Assembly (NCBI GenBank): GCA_018830105.1
Contig: JAHJTC010000002.1
Location: forward strand, 19,237-83,236
Length of the DNA: 64,000 nt
Source: Bacteroidota bacterium
GTDB taxonomy: Bacteria > Bacteroidota > Bacteroidia > Bacteroidales > F082
Reading direction: 5' to 3'
Shown: positions 17,409 through 27,092 of the stretch, piece after piece
How positions within the stretch are numbered: position 1 is the stretch's first letter
Layout of the letters: every line of letters starts with the position of its first letter
Program-made: the position numbers and the translations under genes
Notes under the pieces: generated by a model
What the model saw: only the letters and a program-made list of their open reading frames with translations
Databases searched by the model: none
Told to the model about the DNA's origin: nothing

Positions 17409-20400
17409 TTATTTTTTCTTGCCTTTTGGAGCTAATTCAGCTTTTTCAGCCGCTGCTTTTTCCTCTTTAGGACCATTCAGCAAGTCGTACACCAGCGGAC
17501 TGGCGTTGAATACGGAGGAATAAGTACCAACAAGAATACCAACCAACAACGCGAAAACAAATCCTCTGATTACCTCGCCGCCAAATATTGCAATGATTAT
17601 CAAAACCATTGCGGTAGTTCCGGAAGTATTTACCGTTCTCATCAAAGTGCTGTTCAGTCCATCATTAATGTTGATTTTCAACAATTTTTTAGGATGAAGT
17701 GTGATGTTTTCACGGATACGGTCGAAGATGATTACCGTATCGTTGATTGAATAACCGATAATGGTTAGGATTGCCGCTATAAAGGCTTGGTCAATTTCCA
17801 GGCTGAAAGGCAGGATATTGTAGAATAGTGAGAACACACCCAACACAATAATCGTATCGTGGAACAGTGCAATAATACCAGCCAGTCCATACTGCCATTT
17901 TCTAAATCGGATTGCGATATAACCAAAGATGATGAACAGTGATATTATAATTGCAGTGATCGCTTTGTTTCGAATGTCGTCGGCAATAGTAGGGCCAATT
18001 TTTTGCGAACTCAATATTCCAATTAACTTATCATCAGACTCCTGATCTGATGTAAAGCTGGAATAGTTGATATCAATATCATAAAACTGCTGGAGGCTAT
18101 TAAAGAGCATAGACTGTATGATTGAGTCAATCTCAGTGCCCTCATTTTCAATCATATATTTTGTAGTGATCTTTACCTGACGGGAGGGGCCAAAGGTTTT
18201 AACTTCCGGGGTAGCTTCTGTAAACTCTACAGCTAGCGCATTTCTAATATCTGTAACAGTTACGTCTTTGTCGAAGCGTACAAGATAGGTGCGTCCACCC
18301 GTGAAATCGACGCCGAAATTAAGGCCTCTAACAGCCAATGAGCCTAAACTGATAATGATTAATGCGGCAGAAATTACATAAGCTTTTTTGCGCATTCCCA
18401 AGAACTTGATGGCCGTGTTTGCCAGGAAATTGCGGGTAGCTTTAGTATCGAAAGTGACCTTTTTGTTGTTGTCCAGTAAATAAACAAAGATCATTCTTGA
18501 GATGAAAATCGATGTAAACAGTGAAGTTAACAAACCAATGATCAGCGTTGTTGCAAAACCCTGAACCGGACCTGTTCCAAAGGTGTAAAGAACGATACCT
18601 GTCAATAAAGTTGTTACGTTACCATCGATGATTGCCGAATAGGCGTTTTTGTAACCGTCATCAATAGCAAGCCGCATTCCTTTACCCGCTCTTAATTCCT
18701 CTTTAATACGTTCGTAGATGATTACGTTTGCATCCACAGCCATACCTAAGGTAAGCACAATACCTGCAATACCGGGCAGGGTTAGTACAGCGCCCAAAGA
18801 AGCCAGAATTCCAAAAAGGAAGAATATATTGGTAAACAGGGCCAAATCGGCTACGAGGCCGGATTTGTTATAGAAAAATGCCATGTAAATCAGTACCAGT
18901 CCAAATGCCAGAACAAAGGACCATAAACCGGCAGTTACAGCTTCGCGTCCCAATGAAGGGCCAACGACAGCTTCTTCCATTATGCGCGATTTAGCAGGAA
19001 GTTTACCGGCTTTCAGGATGTTTGCAAGGTCCTGCGCTTCTGTAATACTCATATCACCACCTGAAATCGACGAGCGACCATTTGGGATTTCGTCATTAAC
19101 AACAGGGTATGAATACACATAATCATCGAGGACGATGGCAACCTGTCGGCCAATATTTTCGCCGGTGAGACGTTTCCAGGTTTTAGCACCTTCACTATTC
19201 ATTTGAATAGTAACCTCAACGCGGCCATTTTGGTCGTAATCCTGACGTGCATCAACGATAACATCGCCACCCAAAGCGGCTTTGTTGTCGCGCGATGCCT
19301 TAAGTGCAACCAATTCCATCAGCTCTGCTTCGCCGGCAGCGCGTGGTTTAATTGTCCATGCCAGTTTCATGTTCCGGGGGAAGACCGATTTAACCCGGCT
19401 GAGCATATTATTGATACGTGCGGTATCTTTAACAGCAGCGGTACCTACACGAGCAGTATTTCCAGGGAAAAACTGTCCTGATTCGTTTTGCTGATAGGAA
19501 GGCATCAAATAGGCATAAAGCGGATTTTTAGCGGCATATTCTTCAAAAGAAGCATCATCCATTTCGTCGCTGTCGTCAGCAAGCTGATCAATAAGCGAGG
19601 TGGTATCTGAATTATTTGTGGTATCAGTAGCAGCCGCTAGATCTTCTTCAAGATCTGTTTGTTCTGTTACTGTTTCTTCATTTTCTGCTGTTGCTGCTTC
19701 ATTTTCTGTTGCAGTTTCTTCCACTTTGGCATCTTCAGTACCTGCAAGGCGTTGATTGGCTTCATCGAAAAAAGTATAAAGCTCAGAGAAATTGTAGGTT
19801 TCCCAGAATTCAAGTTGTGCAGTTCCCTGCAGAAGCTTTCTTACACGCTTGGGATCTTTAATGCCTGGTAATTCTACGAGAATACGACCTGAGGTTGCCA
19901 GTTTTTGAATATTAGGCTGGGTAACTCCAAAGCGGTCGATACGTGTACGCAGAATCTGAAATGAACGGTCGATGGCACCTTCTGCTTCTGTTTCGATAAC
20001 GGCAAGGACTTCTGCATTTGTTGAGTTTACAGTGATTCCTTTGTCTTTAAACTCAAAGAGGAAGATTGAAGCCAGGCTTGCGTTGGGGTCAACTTCATTA
20101 AACGACTCGCCGAACAAGGTAACAAAGTCTTGCTGGCTATCGCGTTGCTTTTGCTTGGCCAGTTGCATGGCTTCCACAAAAACGGGATCCTGACTATCGC
20201 CCGACAAAGCCTGAATGATATCGCTAACGGATACCTCCAGTACAACGTTCATACCACCTTTGAGGTCGAGGCCGAGATTGATCTCGCGCTCTTTTACATC
20301 TCTGTAGGTGTATTTGTCGATCAAAATGTTATAAACTACCTGGTTATCCATGGAATCCAGGTAATAGGTTTTGCGCGCGTTAAATATCGAATCATGAATA

Positions 20401-20582
20401 TGACCGTACATCACTTCATCTCCTTGTGCAAGCTCCTTAGCCAGTTCTACTCCTACATTGCTTTCGGCATAGCGGGCGGCATCTTTCTCAATTTTTTGAC
20501 TCACAAATGTGAATGAAAGCTGGTAAAGTGATACGATTGCAAAGGCGATGGCAAACACCTTGATTGCTCCTTTGTTCTGCAT
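17409..20582 (-). CDS. secDF: Fused protein translocase SecDF
   Basis: SecD and SecF use the proton gradient to pull exported proteins through SecYEG. Here both are one 1057-residue chain. It has an N-terminal helix, the SecD periplasmic domain (NLGLDLKGGMNVVLEV, RILVELPGIKDPKRV) and the first transmembrane block (GIAGIVLTLGMAVDANVIIYERIKEEL). The SecF half (LNFGVDFTGGRTYLVRF; IIGYSINDTVIIFDRIREN) follows. A low-complexity Glu/Ala/Thr/Asp insert at about residues 275-340 interrupts the SecD periplasmic domain, and the C-terminus is Lys-rich. It is transcribed alone from its own promoter to its own terminator. Confidence 0.95.
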   Translation of the reverse strand: MQNKGAIKVFAIAFAIVSLYQLSFTFVSQKIEKDAARYAESNVGVELAKELAQGDEVMYGHIHDSIFNARKTYYLDSMDNQVVYNILIDKYTYRDVKEREINLGLDLKGGMNVVLEVSVSDIIQALSGDSQDPVFVEAMQLAKQKQRDSQQDFVTLFGESFNEVDPNASLASIFLFEFKDKGITVNSTNAEVLAVIETEAEGAIDRSFQILRTRIDRFGVTQPNIQKLATSGRILVELPGIKDPKRVRKLLQGTAQLEFWETYNFSELYTFFDEANQRLAGTEDAKVEETATENEAATAENEETVTEQTDLEEDLAAATDTTNNSDTTSLIDQLADDSDEMDDASFEEYAAKNPLYAYLMPSYQQNESGQFFPGNTARVGTAAVKDTARINNMLSRVKSVFPRNMKLAWTIKPRAAGEAELMELVALKASRDNKAALGGDVIVDARQDYDQNGRVEVTIQMNSEGAKTWKRLTGENIGRQVAIVLDDYVYSYPVVNDEIPNGRSSISGGDMSITEAQDLANILKAGKLPAKSRIMEEAVVGPSLGREAVTAGLWSFVLAFGLVLIYMAFFYNKSGLVADLALFTNIFFLFGILASLGAVLTLPGIAGIVLTLGMAVDANVIIYERIKEELRAGKGMRLAIDDGYKNAYSAIIDGNVTTLLTGIVLYTFGTGPVQGFATTLIIGLLTSLFTSIFISRMIFVYLLDNNKKVTFDTKATRNFLANTAIKFLGMRKKAYVISAALIIISLGSLAVRGLNFGVDFTGGRTYLVRFDKDVTVTDIRNALAVEFTEATPEVKTFGPSRQVKITTKYMIENEGTEIDSIIQSMLFNSLQQFYDIDINYSSFTSDQESDDKLIGILSSQKIGPTIADDIRNKAITAIIISLFIIFGYIAIRFRKWQYGLAGIIALFHDTIIVLGVFSLFYNILPFSLEIDQAFIAAILTIIGYSINDTVIIFDRIRENITLHPKKLLKININDGLNSTLMRTVNTSGTTAMVLIIIAIFGGEVIRGFVFALLVGILVGTYSSVFNASPLVYDLLNGPKEEKAAAEKAELAPKGKKK

Positions 20583-20638
20583 TTGAATTGTGAATTAAAT
20601 TAACTTCCTTCTACTCTTTAGAATTTTTTTAGAGGGTG

Positions 20639-20669
20639 CAAAATTAGAATAATATTTGACAACTCCCAA
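20639..20669 (-). promoter_or_regulatory. Promoter of secDF (-33 TTG, -7 TAATTTTG)
   Basis: On the minus strand TTG (20667-20669) is followed after 20 bases by TAATTTTG (20639-20646), matching the Bacteroidota -33/-7 consensus in sequence and spacing. Confidence 0.6.
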
Positions 20670-20789
20670 TAATTCAACATATAAAACATACAAGCTTAGC
20701 TATTGATTTTCTGAGTGGTCAGATTTTGTTCGCGACAAAAACTAACGTATTGTAAATCAATTACACAAAGAAAAAAGCTTGTCAAAACA

Positions 20790-22103
20790 TCAGTATTTCA
20801 TCCATTTCCAAAGCTCCCGGTAGGTAACTTTTTTGCCATACATCAGTATTCCGGTGCGGTAAATTTTTCCGGCAAACCAGGTTGTAAACAAAAATCCGAC
20901 GATCAATAGCGACATCGAAAGGATTAATTCGTCATAGGGAACGCCAAATGGAATACGCACCATCATCACAACAGGTGAGGTAAATGGTATGATCGACAGC
21001 CAAAAAGCCAATGCCCCATCAGGATTATTGACGATGAAATTGCTGATTACAAGGCCTAAAATCAAAGGCAGGGATACCGGTAACATGAATTGTTGCGTAT
21101 CAGCTTCGCTATCAACAGCCGAACCAATGGCAGCGAATAATGCCGCATAAAGCAGGTAGCCCCCGATAAAATAAAACAGGAAACTCAATATGATAACTTT
21201 AAAATTTATCGCCTCAACCACTTCAAAAACCTTTAACACTGCTTCCTGATTCATGCCATCCATAACCGGATTGGTCTGCTGCATCATAGCACCGGCATTC
21301 ATTTGTGCTTCAGGAATTTGTGCGGGGTTGTAAAAGAGTGTGAAGAGCCCATAAATGCCCGCTGTTAGAATAACCCAAAGCAAAAACTGTGTGAGGCCAA
21401 CCAGGGCAATGCCTGTGATTTTTCCCAACATGAGCTCAAAAGGCCGCACCGAACTTACGATAACTTCTACTATTCTGCTTGTTTTTTCTTCGATAACGCC
21501 ACGCATTACCTGCGATCCAAAAATAAATATGAAGAAATAAATGAGAATAGAACTTACCAATCCCAATGCCACATTTACTGCTGTAAAAGACTTCTTGGAT
21601 GCACCGTCTTCATCAAGGCGAAAAGTTACCAGATTGATAGCAGTTTTTGCTGATTTAATTATGTTAGGATCAATGCCTGATGCCAATAATTTTTTAGTCT
21701 CTACCTCCTTGCTCATGGTATTGCTGATGTAGGAGGCGGTCGTCATAGGAATTTGCCGATTGCTGTAAATTTCTGCATTTACAGGCACATTTAGTGTAGG
21801 TTGCGGCACGTAAAGCAGTAAATCATATTTCCCGTTAAGCACCTGACTTTTAACACTATCGACTGACTCAAAAACATAATGAAACTGCATATTGTCTGCA
21901 TTTTCAAATCGCCCTAAAAACCAATTGGTTTCATCGATGACTGCAATATTTTTTTTCCCAACATTATCCAGCGATGCCAGTATAATAGGTACAATCATTA
22001 GCGCTGCCATGAGGATCGGTCCCAAAAACGTCATGACGATAAAACTTGTCTTTTTAACGCGTGTGAGGTATTCCCGTTGGAGGATAAGGCCTATTTTATT
22101 CAT
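20790..22103 (-). CDS. ABC-2 type exporter permease (NatB-like)
   Basis: The protein has 437 residues from ATG 22103 (MNKIGLILQREYLTRVKKTSF), which is preferred over a GTG nine codons upstream. A first transmembrane helix is followed by a large extracytoplasmic domain (about residues 45-180). Then comes a block of about five helices (VNVALGLVSSILIYFFIFIFGSQVMRGVIEEKTSRIVEV, ...). The MRGVIEEKTSRIVEV motif is diagnostic of ABC-2 permeases like NatB/YhaP. The start overlaps the end of the ATPase gene by eight bases, so they form one exporter, whose substrate (Na+, drug or lipid) is not readable. Confidence 0.85.
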   Translation of the reverse strand: MNKIGLILQREYLTRVKKTSFIVMTFLGPILMAALMIVPIILASLDNVGKKNIAVIDETNWFLGRFENADNMQFHYVFESVDSVKSQVLNGKYDLLLYVPQPTLNVPVNAEIYSNRQIPMTTASYISNTMSKEVETKKLLASGIDPNIIKSAKTAINLVTFRLDEDGASKKSFTAVNVALGLVSSILIYFFIFIFGSQVMRGVIEEKTSRIVEVIVSSVRPFELMLGKITGIALVGLTQFLLWVILTAGIYGLFTLFYNPAQIPEAQMNAGAMMQQTNPVMDGMNQEAVLKVFEVVEAINFKVIILSFLFYFIGGYLLYAALFAAIGSAVDSEADTQQFMLPVSLPLILGLVISNFIVNNPDGALAFWLSIIPFTSPVVMMVRIPFGVPYDELILSMSLLIVGFLFTTWFAGKIYRTGILMYGKKVTYRELWKWMKY

Positions 22104-23043
22104 GGGAATCGGTTTTGATGTTGGTAGCACTTACCTGAGCTATAAAAATATCGTTCATAGACGGTAACAATTCCTTGAAATCACTCAGTTCGCCAAGTGG
22201 CAACAGCTTTTTAATAAGTTGATTGCCGCTGCTTTCGGCATCACTGGTAATTGTGATCCGAACACTATTATCTGCTTTACGCACAAATTTGTTCAGGGTA
22301 ACTGATAATTGCTCGAGATCTTGTTTAATGGAGTCAACAGGTTGTTTAATCTCACATTCAAAAGTATGGGTGCGATGTGCTTCCCTGATTTCGTTTACAG
22401 TACCTTCCAAGATTTTATTGCCATTATTTATTAGGGCAATGTGGTCGCAAAGCTCTTCAACAGAAGCCATATTATGCGTAGAGAAAATGATTGTAGCTCC
22501 CTGTTCGCGGAGTTTTAAAATTTCTTCCTTTAACAGATTTACATTGATGGGGTCGAAGCCGCTGAATGGTTCGTCAAAGATCAATAATTCGGGCTGGTGC
22601 AAAATGGTAACGATAAACTGGATCTTCTGCTGCATCCCTTTGCTGAGTTCTTCTACCTTGCGATTCCACCAGTTTTCGATCTCAAATTTCTCAAACCAAT
22701 AGAGCAGTTTTTGGCGGGCGATATTTTTTGGCATGCCTTTGAGACGTGCCAGGTATAAAGCCTGTTCTCCAACCTTCATTTTTTTATAAAGCCCGCGCTC
22801 TTCCGGCAAATAGCCTATTCTGGAGATATGCTCCGGCGACAGAACTTCCCCGTTGAGCAAGATGCTGCCCTTATCCGGAGCAGTTATTTGATTGATTATA
22901 CGAATCAAGGATGTTTTTCCGGCACCATTAGGACCTAATAAGCCATAGATGCTGTTTTCCGGCACCTGAAGACTAAGATTATTGATTGCCAAGTGATTGG
23001 CGTATTTCTTTGTAACTTCATTGACGGACAGGAATGTTCGCAT
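22096..23043 (-). CDS. ABC exporter ATPase (NatA-like)
   Basis: This 315-residue ATPase partners the ABC-2 permease immediately downstream. Walker A is LLGPNGAGKTS, signature ELSKGMQQK, Walker B LLIFDEPFSGFDP and switch His in FSTHNM. SKGMQQK instead of SGGQ is typical of the NatA/YhaQ subfamily. The C-terminal 85 residues form the DUF4162-like accessory domain common in this group. It lies 21 bases after dnaJ on the same strand. Confidence 0.87.
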   Translation of the reverse strand: MRTFLSVNEVTKKYANHLAINNLSLQVPENSIYGLLGPNGAGKTSLIRIINQITAPDKGSILLNGEVLSPEHISRIGYLPEERGLYKKMKVGEQALYLARLKGMPKNIARQKLLYWFEKFEIENWWNRKVEELSKGMQQKIQFIVTILHQPELLIFDEPFSGFDPINVNLLKEEILKLREQGATIIFSTHNMASVEELCDHIALINNGNKILEGTVNEIREAHRTHTFECEIKQPVDSIKQDLEQLSVTLNKFVRKADNSVRITITSDAESSGNQLIKKLLPLGELSDFKELLPSMNDIFIAQVSATNIKTDSHE

Positions 23044-23063
23044 AAAATGACTGACTTAAGTGA

Positions 23064-24212
23064 TTAGTTGAAAAAATCTTTCATGCGGTCGAAATAGCTT
23101 TTCTCGCTTGCAGACGGGTTGGGCTGAAAATTCTCTGCATTGGAGAAACCTTCCAGAATAGCAGTCTCTTCTTTGCTTAGGCTTTTTGGTGTCCACACAT
23201 TAATATTTACCAATAAATCGCCATTGCCATAGCTGTTTACGCTTGGTAAGCCTTTGCCTTTAAGCCTCAGCACTTTGCCGGATTGTGTGCCCGGGCTAAT
23301 TTTCAAGCGCGCTTTACCCTCGATAGTCGGTACCTCAACCTGATCGCCTAAGGCCGCCTGCGGAAAGCTGATAAACAAGTTATGAATCAGGTTATTGCCG
23401 TCTCTTTCCAATTCGGGATGTTTCTCTTCTTCAATCAGCACAATCAAGTCTCCGGCAATGCCACCTCTGGCGCCGGCATTTCCTTTGCCGTTGACTGAAA
23501 GCTGCATGCCTTCGGCAACACCTGCAGGAATATTCAGACTGATGATTTCCTCATCCTTTACGACACCATTTCCTTGACAGTGCGTACATTTTTTAGTAAT
23601 CATCCTGCCTTCGCCACCGCAGCTGGGGCAGGTGGAGGTGGTTTGCATTTGTCCCAGAAAAGTATTGGTGATCTGGCTTATTTGTCCATTGCCATTACAG
23701 GTAGAGCAAGTAGCATAGCTGCTGGCATTTTCGGCGCCGGTGCCATCGCATTGTTTGCAGGAAACATATTTACTAACCTTGATTTTTTTCTCAGCTCCGT
23801 TAGCAATTTCGCGTAGGTTAAGTCTTACTTTAACCCTTAGATTTGCTCCCTTATTTACGCGTCGGCGTTGACCTCGCTGGCCGCCAAAACCACCACCGAA
23901 AGCACCACCAAAGACATCGCCAAACTGGCTGAATATATCATCCATACTCATGCCGCCGCCGCTAAATCCGCCTCCGCCTGATGCACCGCCAAGGCCTGCA
24001 TGCCCGTAACGATCATAGCGTGCTCGTTTATTCTGATCGCTTAAAACTTCATAAGCCTCAGCAGCCTCCTTAAACTTATCTTCTGCAGTTTTGTCATCAG
24101 GATTTTTGTCTGGATGGAATTTAATTGCCATTTTGCGGTATGCCTTCTTGATTTCAGTATCTGTGGCACTGCGCTCTATTTCGAGTATTTCGTAATAGTC
24201 TCTTTTAGACAT
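23064..24212 (-). CDS. dnaJ: Chaperone DnaJ (Hsp40)
   Basis: DnaJ delivers unfolded proteins to DnaK and stimulates its ATPase. It has 382 residues. The J domain carries HPD ([10 protein letters not shown]) and is followed by a Gly/Phe-rich linker (about residues 75-115). Four zinc repeats follow: [24 protein letters not shown] and CTHCQGNG. C-terminal substrate-binding domains come after them. It is preceded by grpE with 20 bases between, the usual heat-shock pair. dnaK is not in the window. Confidence 0.96.
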   Translation of the reverse strand: MSKRDYYEILEIERSATDTEIKKAYRKMAIKFHPDKNPDDKTAEDKFKEAAEAYEVLSDQNKRARYDRYGHAGLGGASGGGGFSGGGMSMDDIFSQFGDVFGGAFGGGFGGQRGQRRRVNKGANLRVKVRLNLREIANGAEKKIKVSKYVSCKQCDGTGAENASSYATCSTCNGNGQISQITNTFLGQMQTTSTCPSCGGEGRMITKKCTHCQGNGVVKDEEIISLNIPAGVAEGMQLSVNGKGNAGARGGIAGDLIVLIEEEKHPELERDGNNLIHNLFISFPQAALGDQVEVPTIEGKARLKISPGTQSGKVLRLKGKGLPSVNSYGNGDLLVNINVWTPKSLSKEETAILEGFSNAENFQPNPSASEKSYFDRMKDFFN

Positions 24213-24232
24213 GCTTTAGTTTTTGTGTTCGG

Positions 24233-24838
24233 TTAGTTGCCAACAACGACTTTGGCAAATCGGATTACTTTTCCATTCAGGTGATAACCTTTTTGTATCA
24301 CATCAACTACCTTGCCTTTTAATTCAGGTTTTGAAGCCGGAATATTGGTTAACGCTTCGTGAAAATCAGTGTCGAATGGCTGATTTAGTGCCTGCATTTC
24401 TTCCAGACCCTTCTGTTGCAGTGTCTTTAAGAACTTATTGTAAATCAGTAAAATGCCTTGAAGAGACTGATCTACCTCCGGTTTTTCTTCCAATGCAATA
24501 ATTGCACGTTCAAAGTCGTCAAGCACTGGCAGCAGCGCTGTTATTACTTCTTCAGATGCTGTTTTGCTGAGTTCTATTTTTTCTTTCAGGCTTCGCTTTC
24601 TGAAATTGTCAAACTCTGAAAAAAGCCTTAGGTATTTATCGTTCAGCTCATCATATTGCTCCTTACTTATGCCCGACTCTTTTTGTCCGTTCCTGTTTTT
24701 CTTCATTCTCGTTCTTTTTCTTGTGGTGGAAGGAGTCTCTTGATCAGCCTTGTTATCATTATTTTCCTTCTGATTATCATCAATATGGATGTCTTCAAAC
24801 TCATCCATCTCTCTTGAATTTTTATTGTCTTCGTTCAT
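24233..24838 (-). CDS. grpE: Nucleotide exchange factor GrpE
   Basis: GrpE releases ADP from DnaK. It has 201 residues. About 70 N-terminal residues are highly charged and disordered. A long dimerising helix follows (EQYDELNDKYLRLFSEFDNFRKRSLKE), then the beta-wing C-terminus (FDTDFHEALTNIPASKPELKGKVVDVIQKGYHLNGKVIRFAKVVVG) that contacts DnaK. It is the first gene of a grpE-dnaJ unit. A 13-bp palindrome lies 78 bases upstream. Confidence 0.94.
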   Translation of the reverse strand: MNEDNKNSREMDEFEDIHIDDNQKENNDNKADQETPSTTRKRTRMKKNRNGQKESGISKEQYDELNDKYLRLFSEFDNFRKRSLKEKIELSKTASEEVITALLPVLDDFERAIIALEEKPEVDQSLQGILLIYNKFLKTLQQKGLEEMQALNQPFDTDFHEALTNIPASKPELKGKVVDVIQKGYHLNGKVIRFAKVVVGN

Positions 24839-24915
24839 TTCTAATATTTCCTTTTGTTAAAAAATCTTTCTTCTGTCGGTCGTGCAACAAATAATCTGCC
24901 AATGCAGTAGGCTAT

Positions 24916-24928
24916 TGTCAAATTGACA
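24916..24928. promoter_or_regulatory. 13-bp palindrome upstream of grpE-dnaJ
   Basis: TGTCAAATTGACA is a perfect odd palindrome (TGTCAA-A-TTGACA) between murA and grpE. It does not match the CIRCE/HrcA operator. On the minus strand it supplies a TTGACA. It could be a heat-shock operator or a promoter part; no assignment is made. Confidence 0.35.
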
Positions 24929-24960
24929 GACAAAGTATGGTTTTTTGAAATTATTTACAA

Positions 24961-26268
24961 TCAGATACGTTCGATCAGGGCACCAAGCTGCTGCAATCTT
25001 TTATCAATAAATTGATAGCCTCTATCGATTTGATCAATGTTGTCGATGATACTTTCGCCTTTAGCTGATAAAGCCGCGATAAGCAAAGCAACACCAGCGC
25101 GAATATCAGGCGAACTCATACGGATTCCCTTTAAAGATATGCTGTGATTTAAGCCGATCACATTGGCACGATGCGGATCACAGAGGATGATTTGCGCGCC
25201 CATATCGATCAGCTTATCGACAAAAAACAACCGGCTTTCGAACATTTTCTGATGAATAAGCACCGTGCCTCTTGCTTGTGTGGCCACAACCAGAACAATA
25301 CTGATCAAGTCGGGTGTGAAACCAGGCCAGGGGGCATCGGCAATACTCATGATGCCACCATCCATATAGCTTTCTACCTCGTAACTTTCCTGCGCCGGAA
25401 CAAGAATATCATCACCTTCAAATTCAAGCTTAATTCCCAGTCTTCTAAAAACGGTTGGAATCATGCCTAAAGAAGCAATCCCGGCATCTTTGATTCTTAT
25501 TGTTGAGCGGGTCATGGCTGCCAAACCTATAAAACTTCCCACCTCAATCATATCAGCTAGCAAACGATGTTCTGTGGCTTTCAAAGCTGATACACCTTCA
25601 ATATAAAGGAGATTTGAACCGATTCCGTTAATTTTAGCACCCATTCGCACCAGCATTTGGCAAAGCTGAACGATGTATGGTTCGCAGGCTGCATTAAAAA
25701 TAGAAGTAGTTCCAACGGCCAATGTGGCAGCCATAATAATATTTGCTGTTCCGGTTACAGAGGCCTCATCCAGTAGCATTGATGTGCCTTTTAGTCCATT
25801 GGGAGCTTCAATTTGATAGCAATGTTTTTGCTCGTCTTCGCGAAAAATTGCGCCAAGTTTGGTAAGACCGATAAAATGGGTGTCGAGGCGGCGGCGTCCA
25901 ATTTTGTCTCCGCCCGGATGCGGTAAAAATGCTTTTTGGAATCGGGCGAGCAGAGGTCCCAATATCATGATGCTGCCACGCAAACTCGCAGCCTTTTCAA
26001 TGAAATCGTCAGAGGTGAGATAATCCAGCTGAATCGTTTCTGCCTGTAGGTCAATTTCTGATGCGCTTATGCGATTGGTTTTTACACCAAGGCCTTCCAA
26101 TAAGCTGATCAGGTTGTTCACATCCCTGATATCGGGGAGGTTAGTGATCTTTATTTTTTCGGGTGTAAGCAGGCAGGCACATAATATTTGAAGTGCTTCA
26201 TTTTTTGCGCCTTGTGGCTGGATGATGCCCGATAGTGTTTGACCTCCTGTGACTCTGAACGAACTCAT
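24961..26268 (-). CDS. murA: UDP-N-acetylglucosamine 1-carboxyvinyltransferase, Cys-to-Asp active site
   Basis: MurA transfers enolpyruvate from PEP to UDP-GlcNAc, the first committed step of peptidoglycan synthesis. It has 435 residues with the EPT fold. Motifs are PQGAKNEALQ at the start, RRLDTHFIGLTKLGA and the C-terminal IRAGVALLIAAL. The catalytic loop reads HPGGDKIG, so Asp121 occupies the position of the Cys (Cys115 in E. coli) that fosfomycin alkylates. Asp at this site is known to keep activity and confer intrinsic fosfomycin insensitivity in other bacteria. It follows the DUF4290 gene by 52 bases. Confidence 0.95.
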   Translation of the reverse strand: MSSFRVTGGQTLSGIIQPQGAKNEALQILCACLLTPEKIKITNLPDIRDVNNLISLLEGLGVKTNRISASEIDLQAETIQLDYLTSDDFIEKAASLRGSIMILGPLLARFQKAFLPHPGGDKIGRRRLDTHFIGLTKLGAIFREDEQKHCYQIEAPNGLKGTSMLLDEASVTGTANIIMAATLAVGTTSIFNAACEPYIVQLCQMLVRMGAKINGIGSNLLYIEGVSALKATEHRLLADMIEVGSFIGLAAMTRSTIRIKDAGIASLGMIPTVFRRLGIKLEFEGDDILVPAQESYEVESYMDGGIMSIADAPWPGFTPDLISIVLVVATQARGTVLIHQKMFESRLFFVDKLIDMGAQIILCDPHRANVIGLNHSISLKGIRMSSPDIRAGVALLIAALSAKGESIIDNIDQIDRGYQFIDKRLQQLGALIERI

Positions 26269-26320
26269 TTAAAACTTTTTAATTGCTGATTTCCGGTGCA
26301 ATCAATTCTAATTTAATTAG

Positions 26321-26983
26321 TTATCTCTGGCGCGGATTATTTACCCTTTTATTAGAGAAATCTTTCTTTTTGTTGGGTTTTTTCTTTTTGGCCGCTGATA
26401 GGGCACCAGGGTTTCTGCCTAAAACTTCTGTTGGTGCTATAAGTCGCGTATCTTCTGGCAATGTGAGCGCACCTTCAGAAACCCTTTCGAGCTCCATTAA
26501 GATGATGTTGTCGTTAACAGTTTCCCTGTTCCAGTTCAGATAGTCTTTTTTCATTTGATTGGCGATTGCCAGCGATATAGCTTTTTTCTCTTCTTCGTCT
26601 TCAATCGATTTGGCTATATCAATCATCGCCATGAGGTAGTGGCCGTAATGCCCATATTTTGGTTTTTTCTGACCATAACCAGGGTGTTCCGGCTTTTTGT
26701 TGCGAATCTCTTTGGAAGGCAATTCATAGGGGCCATCCACATCAAGCTTGTAATCGGCAATGATGTGCATATGATCCCAGAGCTTATGCATAAAATCTTC
26801 GGTTTCTTTTACCTGGGGATTCATTTGCGCCATCACAGAAACAACAAAATAAGCGGCTTGCGTGCGATTGGTTTTATCTTCGATGGTAAGCAGATGTTCG
26901 ATCATCTGTTGGATATTTCTTCCGTATTCCTGAATTACCAAGTGGTTACGACCTGTGTTGTAACTGAGTGCGTCTGTATTCAT
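26321..26983 (-). CDS. DUF4290 domain protein
   Basis: This 220-residue cytosolic protein belongs to a family found in Bacteroidota, commonly just upstream of murA as here. The first about 185 residues are helical and conserved (SYNTGRNHLVIQEYGRNIQQMI, YFVVSVMAQMNPQV, DHMHIIADYKLDVDGPY). The last 35 are a Lys/Arg/Asn-rich basic tail (AAKKKKPNKKKDF...NNPRQR) that could bind nucleic acid or acidic polymers. Function is unknown; the neighbourhood suggests a link with cell-wall synthesis. Confidence 0.8.
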   Translation of the reverse strand: MNTDALSYNTGRNHLVIQEYGRNIQQMIEHLLTIEDKTNRTQAAYFVVSVMAQMNPQVKETEDFMHKLWDHMHIIADYKLDVDGPYELPSKEIRNKKPEHPGYGQKKPKYGHYGHYLMAMIDIAKSIEDEEEKKAISLAIANQMKKDYLNWNRETVNDNIILMELERVSEGALTLPEDTRLIAPTEVLGRNPGALSAAKKKKPNKKKDFSNKRVNNPRQR

Positions 26984-27092
26984 AGGTACAAATTATAAAA
27001 GTTTTATGCCGATTATCCCGATGATTTGGGGGTTATTAAACTATATTTTATAGCGTTAGCAGTTGCAAAAGTAAACAATAATCGGGTAGTGT

